Assembly: GCA_029226225.1 (NCBI GenBank) | Contig: JAQXXU010000056.1 | Location: 1-63,059 of the forward strand | Source of the DNA: Lachnospiraceae bacterium | GTDB lineage: Bacteria; Bacillota; Clostridia; Lachnospirales; Lachnospiraceae | Direction of reading: 5' to 3' | DNA: 63,059 nucleotides | Shown: positions 33,843 through 42,089 of the stretch, one piece after another | Numbering within the stretch: position 1 is the stretch's first letter | Layout: the number at the start of each line of letters is the position of its first letter | Notes under the pieces: generated by a model | Told to the model about the DNA's origin: nothing | Database searches by the model: none | Seen by the model: only the letters and a program-made list of their open reading frames with translations | Made by a program: the position numbers and the translations under genes

Positions 33843-34667
33843 ATGTCAGAAATCTACGAAAAATTACAGAAGTCACTCGACAGTATAAGAAAAGTAACTG
33901 ATTTCGTCCCGGAGATCGGAATTACACTCGGAAGTGGCCTGGGAGGACTTTCTGAAAAGATAGAAAAGGTCTGCGAAATCTCATACAAGGATATAGAGGG
34001 ATTTCCAGTATCCACAGTTTCTGGTCATGACGGAAAATTCATATTTGGGACACTGTCAGGCAGAAAAGTAGTTGTCATGAGCGGAAGAGTGCACTATTAT
34101 GAAGGATATAAAATGACAGAAGTCGTAACACCGGTGCGTATAATGGGGCTTCTCGGTGCGAAGATCATCCTCCTGACGAATGCGGCAGGCGGGATCAACA
34201 TAGACTTCAATCCAGGAGATCTGATGCTTATAAAGGATCACATCTCCGTATTTGTACCAAATCCGCTCTTAGGACAGAATGCTGACGAGCTGGGGGCCAG
34301 GTTCCCTGATATGTCATCAGTATATGACAAGCAGCTTCAGGATCAGATAAAAGAAGCAGCCAGGGTAACAGGGGTAGACCTTCAGAGAGGAGTCTATGTA
34401 CAGCTGTCAGGACCGAGCTACGAGACTCCGGCAGAGATCAGAATGCTGAGAAATCTAGGAGCCGACGCAGCAGGCATGAGTACTGTGGTCGAAGCTATAG
34501 CCGCAAACCACATGGGGCTTCGGGTAGCGGGTATCTCCTGCATCACGAACATGGCCGCCGGTATTTTAAACCAGCCTTTAAACCACGAGGAAGTGAAGGC
34601 AACCGCAGACCAGGTCAAAGAGAAATTCGAAAAACTCGTCATGGAATTCATCCGTAACGCCAGATAA
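33843..34667 (+). CDS. punA: Purine nucleoside phosphorylase (inosine/guanosine type)
   Basis: A 274-residue trimeric-type PNP splitting (deoxy)inosine and (deoxy)guanosine. Motifs: IGITLGSGLGGL (phosphate site), TVSGHDGKFIFG, MSGRVHYYEGY, LLTNAAGGIN, YVQLSGPSYETPAEIRMLR (in part), GADAAGMSTVVEA and GISCITNMAAGI. GAAAGGAGACAGGT precedes the start. It is the last gene of the nucleoside cluster before a strong terminator. Confidence 0.96.
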   Translation: MSEIYEKLQKSLDSIRKVTDFVPEIGITLGSGLGGLSEKIEKVCEISYKDIEGFPVSTVSGHDGKFIFGTLSGRKVVVMSGRVHYYEGYKMTEVVTPVRIMGLLGAKIILLTNAAGGINIDFNPGDLMLIKDHISVFVPNPLLGQNADELGARFPDMSSVYDKQLQDQIKEAARVTGVDLQRGVYVQLSGPSYETPAEIRMLRNLGADAAGMSTVVEAIAANHMGLRVAGISCITNMAAGILNQPLNHEEVKATADQVKEKFEKLVMEFIRNAR

Positions 34668-34689
34668 AGACAGGAACAGATCATTACAG

Positions 34690-34733
34690 GGTCCGGATTT
34701 GTGCAAAGTGCACAAATCCGGACCTTTATTTTT
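34690..34733 (+). terminator. Terminator of the nucleoside cluster
   Basis: GGTCCGGATTTGTGCA (34690-34705) pairs perfectly over 16 bases with 34709-34724, loop AAG, followed by TTTATTTTT. Confidence 0.95.
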
Positions 34734-34758
34734 GTGAACTATTTCTGACGGATTTTGA

Positions 34759-34787
34759 TTGAAAAATGATGATTGTGGTGGTATTAT
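34759..34787 (+). promoter_or_regulatory. Fructose operon promoter
   Basis: -35 TTGAAA (34759-34764), 17-base spacer, -10 TATTAT (34782-34787) preceded by TGG (extended). GATTG recurs nearby (GATTGAAAA, GATGATTGTG, and GATTGTGAC near 34812), possible half-sites for the DeoR-type regulator. Confidence 0.68.
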
Positions 34788-34870
34788 TTGAATTGTTCTG
34801 AAGGAATATGAACGATTGTGACGGGAGGCGAAAAAGCCCGCACATTTTTTACAGGAAAGTGGAGGCAGTT

Positions 34871-35623
34871 ATGCTGACGGAGGAAAGGTTTGCCAGAATC
34901 ATATCTGCGGTGGATTCGAAGGGATCCGTCACTGTCGCAGAACTGATGGAACTCCTGGGGGCCAGCGAATCTACTATCAGACGTGATCTCGACGAGCTTG
35001 ATAGCGAGGGCAGGATCACGAGGGTCAGGGGCGGCGCTATATCAAAGACAGGCGGCCTGATGACCAGAGACGATGAAGTCTCAAAGAGAAAAGGCCAGAA
35101 GCAGAGAGAAAAGGCTACCATAGGAAGCTACGCGGCATCACTTATCGAACCTGGTGATTTTGTATATATAGATGCAGGAACCACTACAGAACAGATGCTC
35201 CCATATATCACAGAGCATGATGCTACCTTTGTCACGAATGCGGTAAATCATGCTATGGTACTTGCTTCTGAGGGCTTTCAGGTGTACATCCTGGGCGGAG
35301 AGTTCAAGAGAATGACAGAGGCCATAGTAGGAGAGGAAGCCCTGTATTCCCTGAAGAAGTATAATTTCACGAAGGGATTTTTCGGAGCGAACGGGATTAC
35401 GAGAGAGGAAGGCTTCACGACACCTGAGCTTAAAGAAGCGATGGTAAAGCGGCAGGCATTTTTATCATGCAAAGACAGATATGTGCTTGCTGATGATTCA
35501 AAGTTTGGAACTATATCCGCGATAGGATTTGGCGAATTCGAAAGTGCCACTGTGATAACTGACAGGATCACGAAGCGCGGATTTAAAGGACTTAAGAACA
35601 TAAAGGAGGTAGCTGACATATGA
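34871..35623 (+). CDS. DeoR family regulator of the fructose operon (FruR-like)
   Basis: A 250-residue DeoR/GlpR-type repressor: helix-turn-helix TVAELMELLGASESTIRRDLDEL, the linker RGGAISKTGG, and an isomerase-like sensor domain with YIDAGTTTEQM, FVTNAVNHAMVL and FFGANGITREEGFTTP. In Firmicutes fru operons this protein senses fructose-1-phosphate. The start at 34871 has GTGGAGG 7 bases upstream; 21 extra in-frame codons from 34808 are unlikely. Its stop overlaps fruK (ATGA). Confidence 0.9.
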   Translation: MLTEERFARIISAVDSKGSVTVAELMELLGASESTIRRDLDELDSEGRITRVRGGAISKTGGLMTRDDEVSKRKGQKQREKATIGSYAASLIEPGDFVYIDAGTTTEQMLPYITEHDATFVTNAVNHAMVLASEGFQVYILGGEFKRMTEAIVGEEALYSLKKYNFTKGFFGANGITREEGFTTPELKEAMVKRQAFLSCKDRYVLADDSKFGTISAIGFGEFESATVITDRITKRGFKGLKNIKEVADI

Positions 35624-36540
35624 TCATGACAGTCACGTTTAATCCATCGCTTGACTACATAGTCAGTGTGGATGACTTCAGACTGGGTCTTGTGAACAGG
35701 ACTTCGAAGGAACTCCTGCTTCCGGGAGGAAAGGGACTGAACGTATCGATGGTCCTGAAGAACCTCGGGACTGATTCTACAGCAGTCGGTTTTATGGCAG
35801 GCTTTACAGGAAAGGTCATAAAAGGACTCATGGCTGAAAAAGGAGTCGATACAGACTTCATCGAAGTTTCTGAAGGTATTTCGAGGATAAATGTAAAGAT
35901 CCGAAGTAACGAGGAATCCGAGATAAACGGCATGGGACCGGCCATCTCAAAGGAGAATATCGATACCTTATATGAAAAGCTCGATACTTTAAAATCCGGT
36001 GACTATCTGGTGCTTGCAGGTTCCATTCCGGCAGTCATGCCTGAGACGATGTACATGGACATCATGAAGTTCTTAGATGGCAGAGGAGTGCGTATCGTAG
36101 TCGATGCGACGAGAGACCTGTTAAAAGACGTGCTGCCATATCATCCGTTCCTCGTGAAACCGAACAATCACGAGCTTGGAGAGATATTCGGAGTCGAGCT
36201 GAAGACTAAGGATGACGTCGTTCCTTATGCGAAGAAGATGCAGGAGATGGGCGCTGTGAATGTGCTCGTTTCGATGGCAGGCGAGGGAGCACTTCTGGTC
36301 TCGGAGAACGGAGACGTGATCTCTTCGATGCCTCCTAAAGGCAAAGTAAAAAATTCCGTCGGCGCAGGCGATTCGATGGTTGCGGGATTTTTACAGGGAT
36401 ACATAAATGGCGGAGATTATGAAAAGGCATTCTATATGGGGCTTTGTACCGGAAGCGCTTCGGCTTTCTCGGACTACCTGGCCACAAAGGACGAAGTAAA
36501 AGGTTTACTTGATCAACTGGGAAAAGGAGACATCTTATGA
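35620..36540 (+). CDS. fruK: 1-phosphofructokinase FruK
   Basis: A 306-residue PfkB-family kinase converting fructose-1-phosphate to fructose-1,6-bisphosphate. It starts MIMTVTFNPSLDYIV, has LLPGGKGLNVSMVLKNLG, and ends with the catalytic anion-hole motif KVKNSVGAGDSMVAGFLQGY containing the base Asp in GAGDSM. Four-base overlaps on both sides bind it to fruR and fruA in one operon. Confidence 0.96.
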   Translation: MIMTVTFNPSLDYIVSVDDFRLGLVNRTSKELLLPGGKGLNVSMVLKNLGTDSTAVGFMAGFTGKVIKGLMAEKGVDTDFIEVSEGISRINVKIRSNEESEINGMGPAISKENIDTLYEKLDTLKSGDYLVLAGSIPAVMPETMYMDIMKFLDGRGVRIVVDATRDLLKDVLPYHPFLVKPNNHELGEIFGVELKTKDDVVPYAKKMQEMGAVNVLVSMAGEGALLVSENGDVISSMPPKGKVKNSVGAGDSMVAGFLQGYINGGDYEKAFYMGLCTGSASAFSDYLATKDEVKGLLDQLGKGDIL

Positions 36541-38591
36541 GGGTAAGGGATTTACTTTCAAAGGAGAGTATCGAACTGAACGGAAAAGCATCTGATAAGT
36601 CAGATGTGATAAAGCAGATGGTTGCCCTGATGGTAAAGCAGGGAAATATCAGAGACCGTGCTGCCTATGAAAAGGGCGTATTTGCCAGAGAAGAAGAATC
36701 TACTACAGGAATCGGCGATGGTATCGCCATCCCGCACTGCAAGTCAGACGCCGTAGCAAAGCCAGGTCTTGCAGCCATGGTACTTCCTGACGGAGTAGAG
36801 TATGACGCGCTCGATGGAGCGCCGGTGCATATCATTTTTCTTATAGCAGCACCGAATACCGAGGATAACGTACATCTCGAAGTTCTCGCCAGACTGTCAG
36901 AGCTTCTGATGGATCCGGACTTCGTGACAAACCTCGAGAACGCGAAGTCAAAGGACGAGTTCCTTTCGATAATCGATAAGGCTGAGAGCGGAAAGGCAGA
37001 AGCTGATGCCGAGAAGGCTGAGGCAGCAAAGACAGAGACAGGATACGAAGTTCTCGCAGTTACCAGTTGTCCGAATGGTGTGGCTCACACTTACATGGCA
37101 GCAGAAGCCATCGAAAAAGCAGGCGATAAGCTCGGCATTAAGGTAAAGGTCGAGACCAGAGGTTCAGGCGGAACGAAGAACCTTCTGACTGATGAGGAGA
37201 TAAAAAACGCAAAGGGCATCGTAGTAGCAGCAGACGCAAAGGTTCCTATCGACAGATTTGACGGAAAGCCGCTTATACAGGCGAGAGTAGCTGATGGTAT
37301 CCACAAGCCTGAAGAACTCGTTTCAAAGGCTGAAAAAGGAGACGCTCCTATCTATCACTCAGAGACAGGCGCACAGAAGTCGTCGTCTGATGACGGAAAT
37401 GACAGCGTAGGCCATAAGATCTACACTAGCCTGATGGCGGGCGTATCGGCCATGCTTCCGTTTGTTATCGGAGGAGGAATCCTTACAGCTATCGCTTTCC
37501 TTATAGATACTATCCTCGGATACGGTACGACAGGCGGATCGAATTTCGGCTCGATGGTTCCGCTCTCAGCACTTTTCAAATACGTCGGCGGACTGGCTAT
37601 GGGACTCATGGTTCCTGTACTTGCCGGATTCATCGCTTACTCTATCGCTGATAAACCGGGACTCGCAGTAGGTTTCCTCGGCGGACTCTTAGCAGCAAAC
37701 GGTAATGCTATCGCTGCAAACTTCGCAGATATCTGGCCTAAGCATATGGGAGGATTCCAGAAGTTTATCGACGGTTTCGCTTTCCAGCAGAGCGGTAATA
37801 CAGTTTCAGGATTCCTCGGCGGTATCGCAGTGGGTTTCCTCGCAGGTTACATAGTTCTCTGGTTGGAGCGTGCTACTGAGAAGTTTCCAAAGTCTATTCA
37901 GGGTATCAGATCGATGCTTATCTATCCGGTAGTCGGCATGTTCCTCGTCATGTTGATCATGTGCTTCGTATTTAACCCGATCATCGGACTGATAAATACC
38001 GGACTTTCGGTAATGCTTACTGCTCTCGGAAGCTCAGGCCTCGTATGGCTCTTAGGACTTCTGCTTGCCGGAATGATGGCTATAGATATGGGCGGCCCTA
38101 TTAATAAGGCGGCATATGTATTCGGTACATTCATGCTGACAAATGCAGCTGAGTATTTAAAAAATGGTGCCTCACAGTCTGATCCTAAGGTTCAGCTCTG
38201 TTACATCGCTATGGGTGCCGTAATGATCGGTGGTATGTGCCCTCCTGTGGGAATTGCTATCGCTACAAAGCTCTTCCCGAAAAAATTCAACGAGACCGAG
38301 AAAGAAGGTTTTATCTCGAACATCGTAATGGGCGCCAGCTTCATCACAGAGGCTGCTATCCCGTTTGCAGCTTCTGACCCGGCTCACGTGATCCCGGCTA
38401 CCTTCTGCGGCTCAGCAGTTGCCGGACTTCTGTCAGCACTTTTCAAGTGCACATTGATGGCTCCACACGGTGGAATCTTTGTTATCGCCACAGTAGGCCA
38501 CTGGCCACTGTATCTCCTCGCATGGCTGATCGGTTCCCTGGTAACCGCATTTATGCTGGGCATTCTGAGGAAAGATGTTGCGCAGGACTGA
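36537..38591 (+). CDS. fruA: Fructose-specific PTS permease EIIABC FruA
   Basis: A 684-residue protein with domains in the order A-B-C. The IIA domain carries the phospho-His67 in GIAIPHCKSD; an acidic Glu/Ala linker follows; the IIB domain carries phospho-Cys178 in AVTSCPNGVAHTYMAAEA; from about residue 288 the IIC domain spans the membrane with VSAMLPFVIGGGILTAIAFLID (in part) and the fructose signature GAKYT-like regions. It imports fructose as fructose-1-phosphate using phosphate from HPr, encoded 76 bases downstream. Confidence 0.96.
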   Translation: MRVRDLLSKESIELNGKASDKSDVIKQMVALMVKQGNIRDRAAYEKGVFAREEESTTGIGDGIAIPHCKSDAVAKPGLAAMVLPDGVEYDALDGAPVHIIFLIAAPNTEDNVHLEVLARLSELLMDPDFVTNLENAKSKDEFLSIIDKAESGKAEADAEKAEAAKTETGYEVLAVTSCPNGVAHTYMAAEAIEKAGDKLGIKVKVETRGSGGTKNLLTDEEIKNAKGIVVAADAKVPIDRFDGKPLIQARVADGIHKPEELVSKAEKGDAPIYHSETGAQKSSSDDGNDSVGHKIYTSLMAGVSAMLPFVIGGGILTAIAFLIDTILGYGTTGGSNFGSMVPLSALFKYVGGLAMGLMVPVLAGFIAYSIADKPGLAVGFLGGLLAANGNAIAANFADIWPKHMGGFQKFIDGFAFQQSGNTVSGFLGGIAVGFLAGYIVLWLERATEKFPKSIQGIRSMLIYPVVGMFLVMLIMCFVFNPIIGLINTGLSVMLTALGSSGLVWLLGLLLAGMMAIDMGGPINKAAYVFGTFMLTNAAEYLKNGASQSDPKVQLCYIAMGAVMIGGMCPPVGIAIATKLFPKKFNETEKEGFISNIVMGASFITEAAIPFAASDPAHVIPATFCGSAVAGLLSALFKCTLMAPHGGIFVIATVGHWPLYLLAWLIGSLVTAFMLGILRKDVAQD

Positions 38592-38605
38592 TTTTCTGAT
38601 ATAAT
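38578..38605 (+). promoter_or_regulatory. ptsH promoter inside the end of fruA
   Basis: -35 TTGCGC (38578-38583), 16-base spacer, extended -10 TGATATAAT (38597-38605). It could express ptsHI without fructose induction. Confidence 0.6.
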
Positions 38606-38618
38606 TGAATTATTAGTG

Positions 38619-38641
38619 GGTGGACTGCGAGGCGGTCCGCC
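38619..38641 (+). other. Leader hairpin between fruA and ptsH
   Basis: GGTGGAC (38619-38625) pairs with GTCCGCC (38635-38641) with one G-U pair, followed by TTTGG. It may be a weak terminator for fruA or a stabilising 5' structure on the ptsH mRNA. Confidence 0.5.
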
Positions 38642-38666
38642 TTTGGTTCATAAAGGAGAAAAAATC

Positions 38667-38924
38667 ATGAAGGAATTTAAGTACACTATCACAGATCCAC
38701 AGGGTATCCACGCCAGACCGGCAGGACTTTTCGTAAAGGAAGCAGCAGGCTTCCCGTGCAAAGTCACTGTCTCAAAGGATGGCAAGGAAGTAGACGCCAA
38801 GAGAATCCTCGGCGTTATGAGTCTTGGCGTAAAGCAGGGCATGGAGATCACAGTTACCTGTGATGGAGATAAAGAGGACGAGGCAGCAGCAGACCTCGAG
38901 AAGTTCCTCAAAGAGAATCTATGA
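38667..38924 (+). CDS. ptsH: Phosphocarrier protein HPr with Arg at the Ser46 position
   Basis: An 85-residue HPr. The phospho-acceptor His15 is in GIHARPAG. The region that normally holds the regulatory serine (KSIMGVMSLG in Bacillus) reads AKRILGVMSLG here, so residue 46 is Arg. Without that serine, HPr kinase could not create P-Ser-HPr, the usual CcpA corepressor. Sugar phosphotransfer should be unaffected. The start at 38667 follows AAGGAG; an in-frame ATG at 38616 is not needed. Confidence 0.95.
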   Translation: MKEFKYTITDPQGIHARPAGLFVKEAAGFPCKVTVSKDGKEVDAKRILGVMSLGVKQGMEITVTCDGDKEDEAAADLEKFLKENL

Positions 38925-38927
38925 CCG

Positions 38928-39047
38928 AAAGCTTCGAGACGAGAGCGAGCTGCTAAGCGATGCTCGAGTCCGAAGCGAGGTCGTTCTTTGAGATTAGTGA
39001 GAGCGAATGTTAATGAAGCTCGAACTTAACGAAAAGAACTTCACATA
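38928..39047. repeat. Two large imperfect inverted repeats between ptsH and ptsI
   Basis: First structure: GACC, GCTTCG and CGAG (about 38927-38945) pair with CTCG, CGAAGC and GGTC (about 38963-38984), with GAAA/GA internal loops. Second: GTTCTTT (about 38984-38990) pairs with AAAGAAC (about 39035-39041), enclosing GAGC/GCTC and GTTAA/TTAAC. The motif GAGAGCGAR occurs in both. There is no poly-T tail, so these are not simple terminators. They fill the 142-base gap. Confidence 0.6.
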
Positions 39048-39066
39048 AAAAATTGAGAGGTAAAAA

Positions 39067-40695
39067 GTGCAGAAAGAATACAGTGGTAAGCCGGTATTTG
39101 GCGGTATCGCCATAGGAAAGGTAACCATTTACCATAAGAAGGACTCTGTCGTCAAGCGTGAAAAAGTAACTGACGTCGAGGCTGAGGTCAATAGATATCA
39201 CAAGGCTTCTGATGAGGCTAAGGAACAGCTGCAGCAGCTTCACGACAAGGCTTTGAAGGAAGTCGGAGAGGCAAATGCGGCAGTTTTCGAAGTGCACCAG
39301 ATGATGCTTGATGACCTCGACTATCAGGAGTCCGTGGAGAACATCATCCGTACGCAGGGAGTAAATGCTGAGTTCGCGGTGGCTACGACCGGGGATAATT
39401 TTTCAGAGATGTTCGCCAACATGGATGATGACTATATGCGCGGAAGAGCAGCAGATGTAAAGGACATCTCGAATAGGGTCGTAGGTATTTTAAGCGGAGC
39501 AGGAGCTACAGGATTTACAGCGACTGAGCCTTCGATACTTTTAGCAGATGATCTGGCACCATCGGAGACGGTACAGCTGGATAAGTCTCTGGTGCTTTCA
39601 TTTGTCACAAGGCACGGTTCTACGAATTCTCATACAGCAATCCTCGCCAGAACTATGAATATCCCAGCCCTGATCGGTGTCGATTTTACAGAAGACGATA
39701 TGGAAGGCCATATGGGAATCGTCGATGGCTACGAGGGCAGGTTTATCGTAGACCCTGATGAGAAGGTGCTGGCAGAGTATCAGAAGAAGAAGGAAAGAGA
39801 AGAAGAACAGCAGAGACTTCTTCAGGAGCTCAAAGGTAAGCCAAACGTCACGAAGGATGGACACGAGATCAATGTCTACGCAAACATCGGTTCTGTAAAA
39901 GATGTAGCGGACGTGCTTCAGAACGATGCTGGCGGCATAGGTCTTTTCAGAAGCGAATTTCTATATCTGGGATGCGATGACTATCCGACTGAAGAGCAAC
40001 AATTCAAGGCATATAAGACGGTTGCTGAGAATATGGCTGGAAAAAAGGTCATCATCAGGACCTTAGATATCGGGGCAGATAAGCAGGTGGATTACTTCCG
40101 TCTCGACCATGAGGATAACCCGGCGATGGGATTTCGCGCTATCAGGATCTGCCTGAAGAGACCAGATATTTTTAAAACTCAGCTGAGAGCTATATACAGA
40201 GCCAGCTACTATGGAAATATCTCGATCATGTTCCCGATGATCATCTCGGTCGATGAGGTGAAACGGATAAAGGAGATCATCGCTGAGGTCAAAAAAGAAC
40301 TTGACGATCAGAAGCTTCCATACAAGGACTGTGAACTCGGGATCATGGTAGAGACTCCGGCAGCTGTATGGATGGCTGAAGAATTGGCGAAGGAAGTGGA
40401 TTTCTTCTCTATAGGAACGAACGACCTGACACAGTATACGCTGGCCTGTGATCGACAGAATCCGAACCTCGAGGACTTTGCAGACACACATCATCCGGCA
40501 GTACTCCGTGAGATTGAGCACACTATAAAGAGTGGACATAAAGGCGGTGCCTGGGTAGGGATCTGCGGAGAGCTCGGAGCGGATACGACGCTTACAGAGA
40601 CCTTCCTCAGAATGGGGGTTGACGAGTTGTCTGTTTCCCCAAGCCGTGTACTTGCAGTGCGAAATGCCATCAGAAACACGGATCTTTCAAAATAA
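39067..40695 (+). CDS. ptsI: PTS enzyme I
   Basis: A 542-residue phosphoenolpyruvate-protein phosphotransferase that phosphorylates HPr. The N-terminal swivelling domain carries active-site His189 in GSTNSHTAILAR; the C-terminal PEP-binding barrel has GGIGLFRSEFLYLG, IIRTLDIGADKQ, FRAIRICLKRPDIF, GIMVETPAAVWMAEEL, FFSIGTNDLTQYTLACDR (in part) and VGICGELGAD. It starts with GTG, with GAGAGG 8 bases upstream. A terminator follows. Confidence 0.97.
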   Translation: MQKEYSGKPVFGGIAIGKVTIYHKKDSVVKREKVTDVEAEVNRYHKASDEAKEQLQQLHDKALKEVGEANAAVFEVHQMMLDDLDYQESVENIIRTQGVNAEFAVATTGDNFSEMFANMDDDYMRGRAADVKDISNRVVGILSGAGATGFTATEPSILLADDLAPSETVQLDKSLVLSFVTRHGSTNSHTAILARTMNIPALIGVDFTEDDMEGHMGIVDGYEGRFIVDPDEKVLAEYQKKKEREEEQQRLLQELKGKPNVTKDGHEINVYANIGSVKDVADVLQNDAGGIGLFRSEFLYLGCDDYPTEEQQFKAYKTVAENMAGKKVIIRTLDIGADKQVDYFRLDHEDNPAMGFRAIRICLKRPDIFKTQLRAIYRASYYGNISIMFPMIISVDEVKRIKEIIAEVKKELDDQKLPYKDCELGIMVETPAAVWMAEELAKEVDFFSIGTNDLTQYTLACDRQNPNLEDFADTHHPAVLREIEHTIKSGHKGGAWVGICGELGADTTLTETFLRMGVDELSVSPSRVLAVRNAIRNTDLSK

Positions 40696-40702
40696 CACAT
40701 CA

Positions 40703-40742
40703 AGAAACCTTAAGCTTCAGGGCTCAGGGTTTCTTTTTTTTT
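40703..40742 (+). terminator. Terminator after ptsI
   Basis: AGAAACC pairs with GGTTTCT with an inner AGC/GCT extension, followed by a run of about eight T. Confidence 0.85.
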
Positions 40743-40795
40743 ATGGATGTGATAAGATTGTAATGTTGTTTTGACGTTTTCACAGAAAGGTTTTT

Positions 40796-41992
40796 ATGGA
40801 CGTTCCGTTAGAATGTACTAGCAGAATTTATCAGAAGATAGCAGCCCATTTCATAAGACATGGAAAAGAAGAGCTTGCGGAGAAGATAGAGGGCGTTGAC
40901 TCACTTTTTTCGATACCGGATCTGCTTGACCGGCATGAGGCTGAAAGACCGCTTGTGGTTACAGGGCCAAAGGTGTCGAAGAGCACTTTTTTCGAGTCAT
41001 TTATAAATGACAGGGAAACAGGGTATGTGGTGTACCACTGGGTCAAGCGCGATCCTACAGTCTCGCAGGCAGAAGAGATAGCGGCCTTCTATGAAAAGAA
41101 TCACTGCGACTCATTTATCGCGATAGGCGGTGGGAGCGCTATAGACGCGGCAAAAGGGGCGGCAGCCTGCATAGCCAGGCCGGGTAAAAGCCTGTACAAA
41201 ATGCGCGGACTTATGCGTGTGAGAAAAGACACACCATTTTTTATAGCTGTTCCTACTACGGCGGGAACGGGCTCTGAGACGACGGCGACAGCCGTTCTGA
41301 GCGATAATACTACAGGCCAGAAGTTTGCTGTGACTGATCCGCATCTGATGCCTGACGTGGCAGTACTTGATCCGTCACTTCTGGTGAGCCTTCCACAGGA
41401 TGAGACAGCGTATACAGGAATGGATGCGCTGACACATGCGGTTGAGGCTTATCTGAATACTCCTTACCATCTGAGCGATACAGCGGAGGATTGTGAGGAC
41501 GCGGTCGAGGCGATAATGGATGCGCTCCCGAAAGCCTACGATAATGGCGAAGACCTACAGGCACGTGAAGAGATGCTGATCGCGTCATATACAGCCGGGA
41601 CGGCTTTTAATGTCAGCGGCGTTGGTAATATACATGCATTAGCACATGCACTAGGAGGAGTGATGCATCTGCCACATGGGCTGATAAATGCGGTTGTGAT
41701 GCCGTATGTTCTCAGAGAGTATGGATCCGCTGTGATGCCTGAGCTGGCGAAGCTGGCATCTGTATGCGACATAGAAAAAGACGGGACAAGAGAAGAAAGA
41801 GCAGCAGGCTTTATCAAAGCCATAGAAGATATGAATGAAGACATGGGAATTCCGAAGCATCTGGATGTAGATGAAAAGGACATTCCTAAAATAGCTGCCT
41901 GGGCATATAAGGAGGCAAATCCTCTTTACCCGGTACCGGTCATTTTTGACAGGAAGCGGTTTGCGAAGATAATCAGGCAGATAAATAAATGA
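40796..41992 (+). CDS. Iron-containing alcohol dehydrogenase
   Basis: A 398-residue group III dehydrogenase. The NAD-binding GGGSAIDAAKG loop (about 111-121), PTTAGTGSETTATAVLSD, and the metal ligands in AYTGMDALTHAVEAYLN and NIHALAHALGGVMHLPHG are all present. Family members reduce aldehydes or oxidise alcohols or diols; the substrate is open. A fermentative role, for example disposing of acetaldehyde or butyraldehyde, is possible. AGAAAGG is about 9 bases before the start. Alone between two terminated operons. Confidence 0.9.
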   Translation: MDVPLECTSRIYQKIAAHFIRHGKEELAEKIEGVDSLFSIPDLLDRHEAERPLVVTGPKVSKSTFFESFINDRETGYVVYHWVKRDPTVSQAEEIAAFYEKNHCDSFIAIGGGSAIDAAKGAAACIARPGKSLYKMRGLMRVRKDTPFFIAVPTTAGTGSETTATAVLSDNTTGQKFAVTDPHLMPDVAVLDPSLLVSLPQDETAYTGMDALTHAVEAYLNTPYHLSDTAEDCEDAVEAIMDALPKAYDNGEDLQAREEMLIASYTAGTAFNVSGVGNIHALAHALGGVMHLPHGLINAVVMPYVLREYGSAVMPELAKLASVCDIEKDGTREERAAGFIKAIEDMNEDMGIPKHLDVDEKDIPKIAAWAYKEANPLYPVPVIFDRKRFAKIIRQINK

Positions 41993-42089
41993 AAGGCAGG
42001 TGACAGTTCCATGGAATCGGATAATCATTATCGAGCGATCAGAGGTACACGAGAGATGAGGACAGACATGACATGGAGGAAATGTCACC

